Under the pieces are notes generated by a model. The model saw nothing but the letters and a program-made list of their open reading frames with translations, did not search any database and was not told where the DNA came from. Below, piece after piece: positions 10,173 through 21,267 of a stretch of 64,000 bases of DNA (the first letter of the stretch is position 1; each line of letters starts with the position of its first letter). The stretch covers positions 2,002,995 through 2,066,994 of the forward strand of contig NZ_CVLB01000001.1 of assembly GCF_001049755.1 (NCBI RefSeq). Direction: 5' to 3'. The position numbers and the translations under genes are program-made. The stretch comes from Brachyspira suanatina. GTDB taxonomy: Bacteria > Spirochaetota > Brachyspiria > Brachyspirales > Brachyspiraceae.

Positions 10173-11800
10173 TTAATCTTCTAAATACGCTCTCATAAAA
10201 CTATGCTGTCCCATAGAATCATATAAAACGCCTTTCAATTTAGGGGATACTAATATAGGCTCGCTTGAGAAATATATAGGTATCATTGCCATATCAGCTA
10301 TTAATAATTCTTCAGCTTTATGCATGGTCATCATTCTATGAGATGAATCTGTAATTAATGTAGCTGTTTTTATCAAATCATCATATCTTTTATTAGTATA
10401 AAGACTATTATTATTTGGCGAAGTACTTAAAAATACTGAAAGGAAATTAATAGGATCATTAAAATCTCCATTCCATCCGCCGCTTGCCATTTCAAAATTT
10501 TTATCGAATCTTTGATTAAATAAATCTGATAATTCTAATTCTTCTATATTTACATCAATACCTAATTATCTTTCCACATTTTTTGTATAGCTTCAAATAT
10601 TTTTCTATGTGCTCCATATGTAGTTTTTAAAGTCATAACAGGAAAACCGCTTCCATTAGGATAGCCTGCAAGAATCATAAGTCTTCTTGCTTCTCTAATA
10701 TTATTTTCATAATTTTTTTTACTTATGTCTATATAATCTCCTCCATTTTCTCTGAAATCTCCAAAGAATCCTGGTATTCCATAAGGTACAAAAGCAGCTG
10801 CTGGTTTTTCTCCATTTTTGATAACATTTTCAACTATATAATTTCTATCAATTGCAAGAGATAAGGCTTTTCTTACATTTATATCAGATAATGTTTTATT
10901 TGTTGTATTTAAAAAATAAAAATATGTTGATATTCTAGGTACATTATGTATATATCCTGCCCTTTGTAATGATACTATATGTTCTATTGGAAAATTCCTT
11001 GAAAAATGAAGTACTCCGTTTTTAACTGAATTTAAAGAATATATAGGATCATTTTTCAATATAAATTCTAATCTGCTTGGTATAACTTCTCTATTATTCC
11101 AATAGAATTCATTTTTTTCCATAATAATAACTTCACCTATTTTTCTCTCTACAACTTTAAATGGTCCGTTTCCTATGAAAGTTTCTGCTTTTTCTGTCCA
11201 ATTATCCTCATACATATTTATTATATCCTCTCTCAAAGGATAAAATGTAGGATAAGATAAAATTTCAAGAAAATAAGTTAATGGCATATCCAGAACTATT
11301 TCTAATGTATAATCATCTATAGCTTCTACACCTAAATATTTTGTTTCTATTTCACCATTAAGAATATTTTTAGAATTGTTTATAACATTATATTGATATG
11401 CGAATTTACTTTTAGTCTTAGGATCAAATAACCTTCTAAAAGAGTAAACAAAATCTTTAGCTAAAACAGGATTACCATCAGACCAGTAAGCATCTTGTCT
11501 AAGATTAAATGTATATACAAGTCCGTCAGCACTTATACTCCAACTTTTAGCAGCAGCAGGTATTATTTTACCATCTTTATCTTTACTTACCAAACCTTCA
11601 AATATATGATTTAAATATATTAAACTATCTCCTGTTACATTTTTACTAGGATCCATAGTGTATGGTTCCTGACCTATATTTATAAGTAATGAAAAATACT
11701 TTCCTTGAGGCGGAGTGTGATTAATACTTTCTTCTATTTTTGTACAAGATATAATTACAGGTATCAAAATAATTATGAAAATATAATATTTTTTTAACAT
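10173..11800 (-). pseudogene. Second OppA-type lipoprotein gene, broken by a single-base frameshift
   Basis: The N-terminal frame (from ATG 11800, after TTTGGATAC) carries a lipoprotein signal (PVIISCTK) and the OppA motifs. It runs into a stop at 10562-10564 after MWKDN. The intact neighbour reads MWKENLGIDV at the same place. Restoring one T (AATTAGG to AATTTAGG on the coding strand) restores LGIDV and joins the rest of the protein. That remainder continues through NGDFNDPINFL to the C-terminus at 10173. One missing base therefore explains the break, and the joined product would be about 540 residues. The change could be a true mutation, phase variation or a sequencing error. Confidence 0.85.
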
Positions 11801-11867
11801 TTTAGTATCCAAATGATATTTTATTTCAACTAAGTATATATTTTATAACATTTAATGTCAAATAATA

Positions 11868-13193
11868 TTATTTTATTAGTTTAAAATATTCTATTATATT
11901 TTTTAATTCTTCAGATTCCTCAGAAATAGATTTAGAACTTTCAGAAGCCTCATCTACAATTTTATAATTACTATTTGATTTGTTACTATGTGAAATTACT
12001 GATTTTGAACAATTATTTACTTTATAATTTTTTCCTTTTATGGTATTAATAATATCATTTAAATATCTTATAGTATTATCATTATCATCTGTATTCATGT
12101 CTATAATTTTATCATCATTGAATTGAATATCAGGTTTATTTTTATTAAAAAAAGTTATTACAGGTATTACCTTTTTATTTATAATATTCGGTATTATAAT
12201 TATCATTAAAATAATCATCACAGAAATCATAATTCCAATCATTATTGATATTTTATAACTATTTTTTAATACCATAATTGATGGTATTGCCACTTCTAAT
12301 CCCCAATACACATTATCAAACACATTTATAGGCTTTACAATATAAAAATACCTATTTGATTTTTTAACATTATATTTTTCTATTATTAAGCTTTCATTAG
12401 AATTTACTATTTCTACTGCATTATAATTATGATAAGGATGATATAAATTAGTAAAATTCTCCCCTATGATTTCCATATCAGTATTACAGTATATAATATT
12501 TCCTTTTTCATCAAATAAAGTAGTTGAAATATCATCCCCTATACTGAAATTCATACTATCTGAACTTACATCCAAACCAATTACACCTATAATATCATCA
12601 TTTGAACATATAGGCATCAAACAAGTTTGAACTTGCTTATACTTATTTTGTATCTGAGCGGTATACATAGGAGTTATGCATATTGCTCTTTTTTCTATTG
12701 TATCATCAATAAATGATAATTTTAAATCTAAATTTTCAATTCCGAATCTTGATATATTACCGTCTTCATCTTTAGCCATATATATTCCAAATCTTCCATC
12801 TATATTTTTATATAAACTATTATTTTTATACGTATTGTCATTACCAATTACATTTGGAAGAAATAATAAAAAAATAGCCTCAGCATTTTTACTCATTTTT
12901 TTAGAAAATTTATACATAAAATTTTCATATATTTTTCTATTTTTTACATTACTATTGTATAATTCTTCAGTAACAAATTTTATATTTTTTATATAATTCA
13001 ATTCATTATTAATTAAATCTCTCATATTTAATAATTGAACTTCAGATATTTTATCTATTATTACTAAAGAATCGTTTTTAGAAATATTAAATGTATGTAT
13101 AATGGTTACAATGCCAAATATAACTATTATTATTATTGTAGGTATAATAATAAATAAACTTACTTTTATATTTAAACTATTTTTACTATTCAT
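11868..13193 (-). CDS. Chemoreceptor-like membrane sensor lacking HAMP and signalling domains
   Basis: This 441-residue protein has the architecture of the first half of its neighbours: membrane segment near residues 12-32, an extracytoplasmic Cache-type sensing region to about 305, and a second membrane segment near 310-335. The cytoplasmic part is only about 100 residues, rich in Asp, Asn and Ser. It shows neither a clear HAMP nor the methyl-accepting hairpin. It still ends in ELKNIIEYFKLIK, closely matching the tail of the full-length receptors. It is an internally deleted chemoreceptor, either decaying or working as a sensor-only partner. The frame is open throughout. No convincing ribosome site precedes the ATG. 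Confidence 0.75.
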   Translation of the reverse strand: MNSKNSLNIKVSLFIIIPTIIIIVIFGIVTIIHTFNISKNDSLVIIDKISEVQLLNMRDLINNELNYIKNIKFVTEELYNSNVKNRKIYENFMYKFSKKMSKNAEAIFLLFLPNVIGNDNTYKNNSLYKNIDGRFGIYMAKDEDGNISRFGIENLDLKLSFIDDTIEKRAICITPMYTAQIQNKYKQVQTCLMPICSNDDIIGVIGLDVSSDSMNFSIGDDISTTLFDEKGNIIYCNTDMEIIGENFTNLYHPYHNYNAVEIVNSNESLIIEKYNVKKSNRYFYIVKPINVFDNVYWGLEVAIPSIMVLKNSYKISIMIGIMISVMIILMIIIIPNIINKKVIPVITFFNKNKPDIQFNDDKIIDMNTDDNDNTIRYLNDIINTIKGKNYKVNNCSKSVISHSNKSNSNYKIVDEASESSKSISEESEELKNIIEYFKLIK

Positions 13194-13228
13194 AATACTA
13201 TAAAATTTAATATAATATGTTTATACAT

Positions 13229-14626
13229 TTATTCTTTTAGTTTAAAATATTTTATTATTTTTTGCAATTCTCTTGATTCTTCCAAAAGAGATTTCAAATT
13301 TTCATTTACATTATTTATAAGCTTAAAATTATGATTTTGTTCTATTTCATTGTTATTGCAGCAATCATTAATTTGATCTACAACTTCAGATATATTATTT
13401 GAATCTTCAGAAATTTTATTAGCACTACCTTTTACAGCAGTAATCAAATCATTTAAATATACAACCGTATTATTAATTTCTCTGCTCATATCTCCCATTT
13501 CATCATTCATTTTTAAATAGTTTTCAGAAACACTCCAAGATATATCACCTTCTTTTATTTTTGTAATATTATCATTTAAATTATTCATTACTAATAATAC
13601 TCTTTTATTAATAATAAACGGAACAATAATAAATATCAAAATAATTATTATTGCCACTATAATCCAGGTCATTATTATAATTTCATAATGATTAAAAAAA
13701 TGTGCCTTACTATCAACAGCTAATTCTATTCCCCAATATAGATCATCAAAAATGTGTAGAGATGTATAAAAATTAAAATATTTACTCGAATTTTTCTTAT
13801 TAAAAGATTCTTTCCAAATAGTATTATTAGAATATATAGTATTTTCTAAATCGCTGCTTTCATATACTTCTGATAAATTAGTAATATTTTCTCCTATACT
13901 ATATATGTCTGTAGTACAGTACATAATATCACCTTTTTCATTAAATAGAGATATTGTGAATCCGTTTGTATCTTCATAAAATATTATATTATCTAAAGAT
14001 ATTTTCAATGATGATACAGCAAACATATTACCATCTTTAGAAAATATTGGTATTGAATATGTATACATAGGCATATATTTTCCTTGTATAGGATAGTAGT
14101 TTAATGTTGTAATATAAGGCTTTTTAGTTTCTACAATTGTATCAAAATAACTATACTGCAAATCTGATTCTTCCATATTGATTCTGTTTATACTATTTCC
14201 ATCCTTAACAAAATATATTCCTAATCTACCTTCAATATCTTTATACAGAGGAGCATTAATATACATATTATCATTATCAATTGCATTAGTAAAAAAGATT
14301 AAAGATACAGAAACAGCATTAGTACTCATTTCATTTGCCATACTATTCATTAAATATTCATATGTATTTCTTTGTCTTACATTATAATTATATAAATTTT
14401 CTACAGAATATTTTAAATTATTAAGATAATTTAATTCCAAATTAATAATACTTTCTATTTCATATACTTCTTTTTCAGCCATCTGAGATATTATAAACAA
14501 TGTCATTTGTTCTGTCATTTTATATGTATATATTGTATTTATAATACCAAATACTAATATTATTGTTATAACAGGTATTAAAATAAATAAACTTATTTTG
14601 ATATTTAAACTTACTTTATTGTTCAT
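13229..14626 (-). CDS. Chemoreceptor-like membrane sensor with HAMP but no signalling hairpin
   Basis: Translated from ATG 14626 this gives about 465 residues. A first membrane segment, a Cache-type sensor region and a second membrane segment near residues 320-345 are followed by a HAMP-like stretch (ITKIKEGDISWSV and MNDEMGDM, parallel to [11 protein letters not shown] and MNDEWGDI in the next gene). The usual hairpin of about 215 residues, from QRTESQASS to the end of the second helix, is absent. A short Asn-rich linker leads directly into the conserved end ELQKIIKYFKLKE. The upstream TTG at 14635 was not used because ATG follows three codons later. The ribosome site is poor. Confidence 0.77.
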   Translation of the reverse strand: MNNKVSLNIKISLFILIPVITIILVFGIINTIYTYKMTEQMTLFIISQMAEKEVYEIESIINLELNYLNNLKYSVENLYNYNVRQRNTYEYLMNSMANEMSTNAVSVSLIFFTNAIDNDNMYINAPLYKDIEGRLGIYFVKDGNSINRINMEESDLQYSYFDTIVETKKPYITTLNYYPIQGKYMPMYTYSIPIFSKDGNMFAVSSLKISLDNIIFYEDTNGFTISLFNEKGDIMYCTTDIYSIGENITNLSEVYESSDLENTIYSNNTIWKESFNKKNSSKYFNFYTSLHIFDDLYWGIELAVDSKAHFFNHYEIIIMTWIIVAIIIILIFIIVPFIINKRVLLVMNNLNDNITKIKEGDISWSVSENYLKMNDEMGDMSREINNTVVYLNDLITAVKGSANKISEDSNNISEVVDQINDCCNNNEIEQNHNFKLINNVNENLKSLLEESRELQKIIKYFKLKE

Positions 14627-14648
14627 AATATACAATCTTTTTTCTTAA

Positions 14649-16598
14649 TTACTGCAATTTAAAATATTCAATGACATCTATAAGTTCATTAGCCTCATTA
14701 AGTAATGCTTGAGAAGCCGCTGTAGCCTCTTCTACCAAAGCAGCATTTTTCTGTACAGAAGAATCCATATTTGTAATAGCAGAATCAACTTGCTCTATTC
14801 CCTTTTGCTGTTCCTGAGAAGCTACATTTATTCTATCCATTATATTAGAAGCACTATCCATTTTTATAGATATATCTTCAAATATTTCTTTAGATTCTCT
14901 TACACTTTCAGAAGCCAAATTTGTTTTTTCATTACTATCAGCTATTAAAGCTGTAATACTTTTTACTGACTCTTGGGTATTCTGGGCTAAATTTCTTACT
15001 TCGCTGGCTACTACAGCAAATCCGCGTCCTTGTTCTCCAGCACGTGCCGCCTCTACTGACGCATTAAGAGCAAGTATATTAGTTTGAAAAGCTATTCCTT
15101 CTATAAGTTTAGTGATATCCATTATTTTAGCACTTGCTTCATATACATCATTCATTTTATTAACACTGTCCTCTACTATAGCCCCAGCTTTATTCAAAGA
15201 TTCTTTAGCATCTGATACCATAGAAGTGCTCTGGGCAACACTCTCAGCTGATTCTTTTATAGCACTAGCCATTTCATTCATAGATGCTGCTGTTTCCTCC
15301 AAACTTGAAGCCTGAGACTCTGTTCTTTGAGCTAAATCATTATTACCTTCCAAAACCTGATTTGCTTCAGTAGAAACTTTTTCAGCAGCACTTTTTACCG
15401 TTCTAACAACTTTATTTAAATTATTAACTATATTATCTAAACTTTTAGCTATATCTCCCCACTCATCATTCATAGCAAGGAATTCTTTAGATATTCTAAA
15501 TGATATATCTCCTTTAGAAATTTTCTGCATATCTTTAGATAAAGAAATTATTACATTCACAACTTTACTTCTAATTATAATTGGAATCATTATAGATGCT
15601 ATAATAATAATAATAAAAGATATAATTATCATAACATTTCTTATAATATCACTTTCTTTGAAAATATCTTTACTTGAAGCCATTATTTCAAGTATCCAAT
15701 ATTGTCCATCTGACACCTCTAAAGGAACAAAATAATACGTTGCATCTCCTTTATAATAAGATGTATAATTTTCAAATGATACTGTACCACCGCTTGATAC
15801 TTTCTCAAATACACTATAATCTTTGTAATGAGAATATAAATCATATATATTTTTACCTAAATTTTCTGTTTCTCCAGCATCATATAATACATTACCATAA
15901 TGATCATATAATAATCCCTCTGAATTTACAAAAGGTTGTATATTTTTCATAGTAGGATTTAATGTTTCTATTTTTATATCAGCAGTTATAACACCTATAG
16001 GCTTATTTTGATACATTATAGGTATTGCCCAAGTATACATTTTTACTATATCATTGTTTCCAAGATCAAAGTCATATATACCAGATAAATACTCCCTAGC
16101 CTTTGATATAGGCTCTTTATAATAATCAGCATTTATATCACTAGCAGATAAAGCTCTTTCCTCAATATTATTTGCAGATGTTCTTGATATATAATAAGTT
16201 TGCTGCCCTTTTGTTAAAGGATAAATATTGCTATATGCCGCATCATTACCAACTATATTAGGTTCAAAAGCCAACATAACTCCGACTACAGTTTCAGGCA
16301 GAATGCTAAAAAAATTCTTAACTACAGCCTCATAAGAATTTCTATCTGTAATGCCAGAATTGTACATATTTTCTATTGTATATTTCAAACCAGTTATTTG
16401 ATAAAGATCTTCTTTAACTACAGCAGTTAATTTATTTCCCTCTCCTTTAGCTACTTCCTCTAATATTTTATATGATAATTTACTGCTTGCATTTTGTACA
16501 TAAATAATATTTACTATATTTGATATTGCTATCATTATTAATAATGGTATTAATATAATTAAACTAATCTTCACTTGAAGACTTACTCTTTTAAACAT
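14649..16598 (-). CDS. Methyl-accepting chemotaxis protein
   Basis: This 649-residue transmembrane chemoreceptor should control CheA through CheW. Layout: membrane segment near 12-33, Cache-type periplasmic sensor to about 310, second membrane segment near 320-345, HAMP ([23 protein letters not shown]), then the MA signalling domain from about residue 400. The hairpin tip is intact ([20 protein letters not shown], then [19 protein letters not shown]). Ala-Ser-Glu-rich methylation helices flank it ([20 protein letters not shown]). It ends [17 protein letters not shown] upstream supports the start. The ligand cannot be told from sequence. It is the third of five tandem receptor genes, counting from the oppA side. 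Confidence 0.94.
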   Translation of the reverse strand: MFKRVSLQVKISLIILIPLLIMIAISNIVNIIYVQNASSKLSYKILEEVAKGEGNKLTAVVKEDLYQITGLKYTIENMYNSGITDRNSYEAVVKNFFSILPETVVGVMLAFEPNIVGNDAAYSNIYPLTKGQQTYYISRTSANNIEERALSASDINADYYKEPISKAREYLSGIYDFDLGNNDIVKMYTWAIPIMYQNKPIGVITADIKIETLNPTMKNIQPFVNSEGLLYDHYGNVLYDAGETENLGKNIYDLYSHYKDYSVFEKVSSGGTVSFENYTSYYKGDATYYFVPLEVSDGQYWILEIMASSKDIFKESDIIRNVMIIISFIIIIIASIMIPIIIRSKVVNVIISLSKDMQKISKGDISFRISKEFLAMNDEWGDIAKSLDNIVNNLNKVVRTVKSAAEKVSTEANQVLEGNNDLAQRTESQASSLEETAASMNEMASAIKESAESVAQSTSMVSDAKESLNKAGAIVEDSVNKMNDVYEASAKIMDITKLIEGIAFQTNILALNASVEAARAGEQGRGFAVVASEVRNLAQNTQESVKSITALIADSNEKTNLASESVRESKEIFEDISIKMDSASNIMDRINVASQEQQKGIEQVDSAITNMDSSVQKNAALVEEATAASQALLNEANELIDVIEYFKLQ

Positions 16599-16784
16599 AA
16601 ATAAACCTCTATAAAAATTAATTTTTTTTATTCACAAAATATAAAAAATATAATTTATCAACAATAATATTGACATAGTTAAACCAACTTCTATTAGGAT
16701 TAAATAATCCCAATATTTTTATGCAAATATTATACATAATTTAGATATATATTTCAATTATAAATAATTTTTTTATAAGTTAAA

Positions 16785-18737
16785 TTAATTTTTTAATTTA
16801 AAATACTCTATAGCCTTGATTAAATCTTTAGCCTCACTAAGTAGAGATTCGGAAGCAGAAGTAGCCTCAGATACTAAAGCTGCATTTTTTTGTACAGATG
16901 AATCCATATTATCAATAGCAGTATTAACTTGATCAATACCTTTTTCCTGCTCTTGTGATGCTGTATTAATCTTATCCATTATATTAGAAACATTATCCAT
17001 CTTTTCTAATATTTCATTGAATATAGTTTGTGATTCTTGTACGCTGTTTGCTGCTAATTTTATCTTATCATTACTGTCTGTTATCAAAGAAGTAATGTTT
17101 TTTACTGATTCCTGAGTATTTTGAGCCAAATTTCTTACTTCGCTGGCTACCACAGCAAAACCTCTTCCCTGATCTCCAGCACGCGCTGCCTCTACTGAAG
17201 CATTAAGGGCAAGTATATTAGTTTGAAAAGCTATTCCTTCTATAAGTTTAGTAATATCCATTATTTTAGCACTTGATTCATAAACAGCATCCATTTTATT
17301 AACACTATCTTCTATTATTAGACCTGCTTTATTTACACATTCTTTAACATCCATTACCATAGATGTACTTTGTGATACGCCTTCTGCTGATTCTTTTATA
17401 GCACTAGCCATTTCATTCATAGACGCTGCTGTTTCTTCCAAACTAGAGGCTTGTGTTTCTGTCCTTTGAGATAAGTCATTATTTCCTATTAAAACCTCAT
17501 TTGCAGCATTTGAAACTTGTTCTGCAGAATTTTTTACAATGGAAACTACATTTCCTAAATTTTTTAAAGTATTTTCTAATCCTCTTGCAATATCCCCCCA
17601 TTCATCATTCAATTTTAAAAATCCATCTGAAATATGGAAAGATATATCTCCATTGGATATCCTAGTAATATCTCTTGCTGTATATCCTATTATTTTTGTT
17701 ACTTTTTTCTTTATTATTAAAGGAACTATTATAGAACTTATTACAACTATTAATGCTGATATTATAAACATTATATTTCTTATAATATTAGAATCTTTTA
17801 ATATAACATCATTAGGAGCAGTTATTTTCAATCCCCAATATTTTCCTTTAGATATTTCTACAGGAGTAAATGAGTATGTATAAAATTTTTTTAATGTTCC
17901 GCTAAAATTTTCAAATAATAAATTTTCGCCTCGTATTATTTTATTAAATACATCATGCTCTTTATAGTATGGATATATTTCATCAAGTGTTTTAGATATA
18001 TAAGCAGCTTTATCACTATCATAAGCTATAGTTCCAACATTATCAAACAGCGTAATTGTTGATCCATCAAATGGATTTATTTTAGACAATAAATCATTAA
18101 TGTAATTTACATTCACTTCCAAACATATTACTCCTATGACTCTATTTGATGTTTTTATTGGTACAGCCCAAGTATAGAATAAATCTTTATCATTGACAGG
18201 TGATTTATATACATCAGATATATATGTTTCTCCTGTGCTTAAAGTTTTTTTATATGTATCATTTTGAAAAATCTTTGTATCAAAATGTGAACTTCGAATT
18301 TTAGAGTTATCGTCTCTTGATAAATAATAATTAAAACGTCCATTTGCAGGACCATATTTTTCTGAATTTGTATAATCTGAATCATTGCCTATTGTATTAG
18401 GTTCAAATATTATAAGCAAACTATTAACTTTTTTAGGAAGTTCATCAAAAAAACTATATAAAAGTCTTTCATAAAATGCTCTGCTTAAAGTACCATCATT
18501 GTATAATCCTCTTATAACTCTTTCTAACCCAACAAGAGAATATAAATCTTCTTCCATATATGATAATAATTTAGCCGCTTCTCCTTTTGAACTTTCCTCT
18601 AATACCCTATAAGATAATTTTTTACTAGCTGATTTTACATAAGCGATATTTACCGCATTTGAAATAATAAGCATAATCAATAATGGTATCAATATAGCTA
18701 AACTAATTTTTATTTGAAGACTAAATTTCTTAACCAT
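16785..18737 (-). CDS. Methyl-accepting chemotaxis protein
   Basis: This 650-residue chemoreceptor has the same plan as its neighbours: two membrane segments around a Cache-type sensor, HAMP ([23 protein letters not shown]) and a complete MA domain with the tip [20 protein letters not shown] followed by GDQGRGF. The signalling half is nearly identical to the receptors on either side, while the sensor half diverges. That is the expected pattern when paralogues acquire different ligands but share CheA and CheW. The tail is [13 protein letters not shown]. The ribosome site AGGTG precedes the ATG. Confidence 0.94.
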   Translation of the reverse strand: MVKKFSLQIKISLAILIPLLIMLIISNAVNIAYVKSASKKLSYRVLEESSKGEAAKLLSYMEEDLYSLVGLERVIRGLYNDGTLSRAFYERLLYSFFDELPKKVNSLLIIFEPNTIGNDSDYTNSEKYGPANGRFNYYLSRDDNSKIRSSHFDTKIFQNDTYKKTLSTGETYISDVYKSPVNDKDLFYTWAVPIKTSNRVIGVICLEVNVNYINDLLSKINPFDGSTITLFDNVGTIAYDSDKAAYISKTLDEIYPYYKEHDVFNKIIRGENLLFENFSGTLKKFYTYSFTPVEISKGKYWGLKITAPNDVILKDSNIIRNIMFIISALIVVISSIIVPLIIKKKVTKIIGYTARDITRISNGDISFHISDGFLKLNDEWGDIARGLENTLKNLGNVVSIVKNSAEQVSNAANEVLIGNNDLSQRTETQASSLEETAASMNEMASAIKESAEGVSQSTSMVMDVKECVNKAGLIIEDSVNKMDAVYESSAKIMDITKLIEGIAFQTNILALNASVEAARAGDQGRGFAVVASEVRNLAQNTQESVKNITSLITDSNDKIKLAANSVQESQTIFNEILEKMDNVSNIMDKINTASQEQEKGIDQVNTAIDNMDSSVQKNAALVSEATSASESLLSEAKDLIKAIEYFKLKN

Positions 18738-18942
18738 AAATTACACCTATAAATTTTTTTTACAAAATATATTATACATTTTTTATTTGCAATTTCAATA
18801 ATAAAAAAAAATTATTTATCATTGTTCAAATTAAAAATATAGTTTACTGTATTTGAAGTTAAGATATTAAAATATTTTATACTATTAATTACAAAAAATT
18901 GATTTATAAACCAAATATAGAAATATGATTTTATCTTCATTT

Positions 18943-18977
18943 CAGTTCATTATTTATATAAAATTAATAATGAACTG
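18943..18977 (-). repeat. Inverted repeat downstream of a chemoreceptor gene
   Basis: A 12-bp perfect stem (CAGTTCATTATT at 18943-18954, complement at 18966-18977) has an 11-base loop. ATGATTT and AAATCAT flank it and could extend the structure. It lies 18 bases beyond the stop of the chemoreceptor at 18995, so it may end that transcript, but no run of T follows on that strand. Confidence 0.6.
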
Positions 18978-18994
18978 GAAATCATATATTTTAA

Positions 18995-20950
18995 TTAATC
19001 TTTTAAATTAAAATATGATATAGCTTTTAATAAATCATTAGCTTCACTTAATAAAGACTCTGATGCTGAAGTGGCTTCTGATACCAAAGCAGCATTTTTC
19101 TGTACAGAAGCATCCATATTACTGATTGCAATATTAACCTGATCTATTCCCTTCTCCTGTTCCTGAGCGGCAATATTGATTCTATCCATTATAGAAGAAG
19201 CTCTATCCATTTTTTCTAATATTTCATTGAATATACTTTGTGATTCTTGTACGCTGTTTGCTGCTAATTTTATTTTATCATTACTATCTGTAATTAACGA
19301 AGTAATGCTCTTTACAGACTCCTGAGTATTTTGAGCAAGATTTCTTACTTCACTGGCTACTACAGCAAACCCCCTTCCTTGATCTCCGGCACGTGCTGCC
19401 TCTACTGAAGCATTAAGTGCAAGTATATTAGTTTGAAAAGCTATTCCTTCTATAAGTTTAGTAATATCCATTATTTTAGAGCTAGATTCATAAACGTCAT
19501 TCATTTTATTTACACTATCTTCTATTATCGTTCCAGCTTTATTCAAAGATTCCTTAGCATCTGATACCATAGAAGTGCTCTGGGCAACACTCTCAGCAGA
19601 TTCCTTTATAGCACTAGCCATCTCATTCATAGATGCTGCTGTTTCTTCCAAACTAGAAGCTTGTGTTTCTGTTCTTTGGGATAAGTCATTATTTCCTATC
19701 AAAACTTCATTTGCTGCTGTAGAAACCTGCTCTGCCGAATGCTTTACTGTGTTTATTACATTATTAAAATTACTCATAGCTTTACCCCAGCCTCTTGCTA
19801 TATCTCCCCATTCATCAGTTCTTTTTTCAAATCCTTTAGGTATTTCTATAGTTAAATCTCCGGTAGACATGGCAACTATATCTTTGGCTAAAAGTATTAT
19901 TATATTTGACACTTTTTTCTTAATTATTATAGGTGTAATAATCAAAGAAACAATTAATATAAAAACTAATATTAATATCATTGTATTTCTAATATATCTT
20001 GTTTCTGCCTGTATAACTCTGCTTGGAGTAAGAATTTCTATACCCCAATTATATCCGTCAAGCATATTTATAGGAGATACAACATAAGTACCAACTTCAT
20101 TAAACACTGTTGTAAAATGCTCAAAATTTAAAGATTCTCCAGAATGCACTTTTTCTATTATTCCTAAAGTCTTATACCATTCATAAACTTCATACCCATT
20201 TTTTCCTATACCATCAGATCTACCAGCATTATATACCAAATTACCTGCAGTATCAAAAAGTATTACTTTACTTTCTGCATAAGGTTTTATTTTTTCTATA
20301 GATTTGCCAAGACTTTGAGGTGTTACATCAGCAACAACAACTCCTATATTTTTTCCACTATTATCAAAAATAGGTACAGACCAAGTATATATATCAATAT
20401 TATTTCCAGCTATATTATATGAATATAAAGGGGTTATATATGGTTTTAATGTAGTCTTAGCATTAACAAAATAATCAGCATTTAATTCAGAAGCAGCAAA
20501 TTTCTGCTGTATTACATTACCATTATTTTTAGAAAGATATACTCCAAATTGTCCTTTTATATCCCTATAAAATTCATTATTAGTATAATCCGCATCATTA
20601 TCTATCAAATCTTTATTAAATAGAAACCCCATAGCAATAATACTTGCTTCATCTTTTTTAACACAATTACTTACTACATTTAAGTAAGTATTTCTATCTC
20701 TTATACCTATATTATATAAATCTTCCAATGAAGATGCCAATTCATTTAAATAATTAAGTTCTATTTTTAATATATTTTGACCTCTGTAAGATTCTGCTTC
20801 CACTGATTTTTTAAGATAACTTAAAGATTTTGCTCTGTTAGCATTATTAACAAGAATTATATTTACAAGACTAGAGACTATAATCATAGCAAAAAAAATT
20901 GAAAGTATAAGCAAACTAATTCTAAATTGCAAACCAAATTTCTTAAACAT
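18995..20950 (-). CDS. Methyl-accepting chemotaxis protein
   Basis: This 651-residue chemoreceptor has a membrane segment near 12-34, a Cache-type sensor, a second membrane segment near 320-345, a HAMP region ([22 protein letters not shown]) and a full MA domain. The tip reads [20 protein letters not shown] followed by GDQGRGF. Its signalling helices share long identical stretches with the gene at 16785 ([15 protein letters not shown]) and others with the gene at 14649 ([18 protein letters not shown]). This suggests recent duplication or gene conversion. The tail is [13 protein letters not shown], the most divergent of the five. AGGAG upstream supports the start. It is the first gene of the array in the direction of transcription. 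Confidence 0.94.
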   Translation of the reverse strand: MFKKFGLQFRISLLILSIFFAMIIVSSLVNIILVNNANRAKSLSYLKKSVEAESYRGQNILKIELNYLNELASSLEDLYNIGIRDRNTYLNVVSNCVKKDEASIIAMGFLFNKDLIDNDADYTNNEFYRDIKGQFGVYLSKNNGNVIQQKFAASELNADYFVNAKTTLKPYITPLYSYNIAGNNIDIYTWSVPIFDNSGKNIGVVVADVTPQSLGKSIEKIKPYAESKVILFDTAGNLVYNAGRSDGIGKNGYEVYEWYKTLGIIEKVHSGESLNFEHFTTVFNEVGTYVVSPINMLDGYNWGIEILTPSRVIQAETRYIRNTMILILVFILIVSLIITPIIIKKKVSNIIILLAKDIVAMSTGDLTIEIPKGFEKRTDEWGDIARGWGKAMSNFNNVINTVKHSAEQVSTAANEVLIGNNDLSQRTETQASSLEETAASMNEMASAIKESAESVAQSTSMVSDAKESLNKAGTIIEDSVNKMNDVYESSSKIMDITKLIEGIAFQTNILALNASVEAARAGDQGRGFAVVASEVRNLAQNTQESVKSITSLITDSNDKIKLAANSVQESQSIFNEILEKMDRASSIMDRINIAAQEQEKGIDQVNIAISNMDASVQKNAALVSEATSASESLLSEANDLLKAISYFNLKD

Positions 20951-21267
20951 AAAAATCTCCTAACAATTATTTAATATGTTTATATCAACTGAAATAATGA
21001 TTACTGCACAATTATAATACTTTAATGATATTAAATATATTAACCCTAATTTATTAAAAGGCTACCATGAAAATAAAAAAAGTCAATATAATTAATTTAA
21101 TTTATCATGAATAATTGTTAAATAAAAAATATTATTAATTTTAATTATTAATTTTTTAAATCACAAATGGACAGCTAATAACTAACAAATAAAAATGAAA
21201 AAATTGAATATATAGCAACAATTATATGTTCTAAACAAGATTTTTTATATACAAATAAAGTTATAAG
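20951..21267. other. Gene-free stretch between chemoreceptor and MATE genes
   Basis: These 317 bases are very AT-rich and should hold the promoter of the chemoreceptor array and the 3' end of the MATE transcript. No convincing small gene, strong hairpin or repeat was seen. Confidence 0.5.

Noticed and set aside
19575-20087. A 170-residue plus-strand open frame inside the chemoreceptor at 18995
   Set aside because: It is antisense to a strongly conserved receptor; its composition follows the complementary strand and similar shadows occur in the paralogues.
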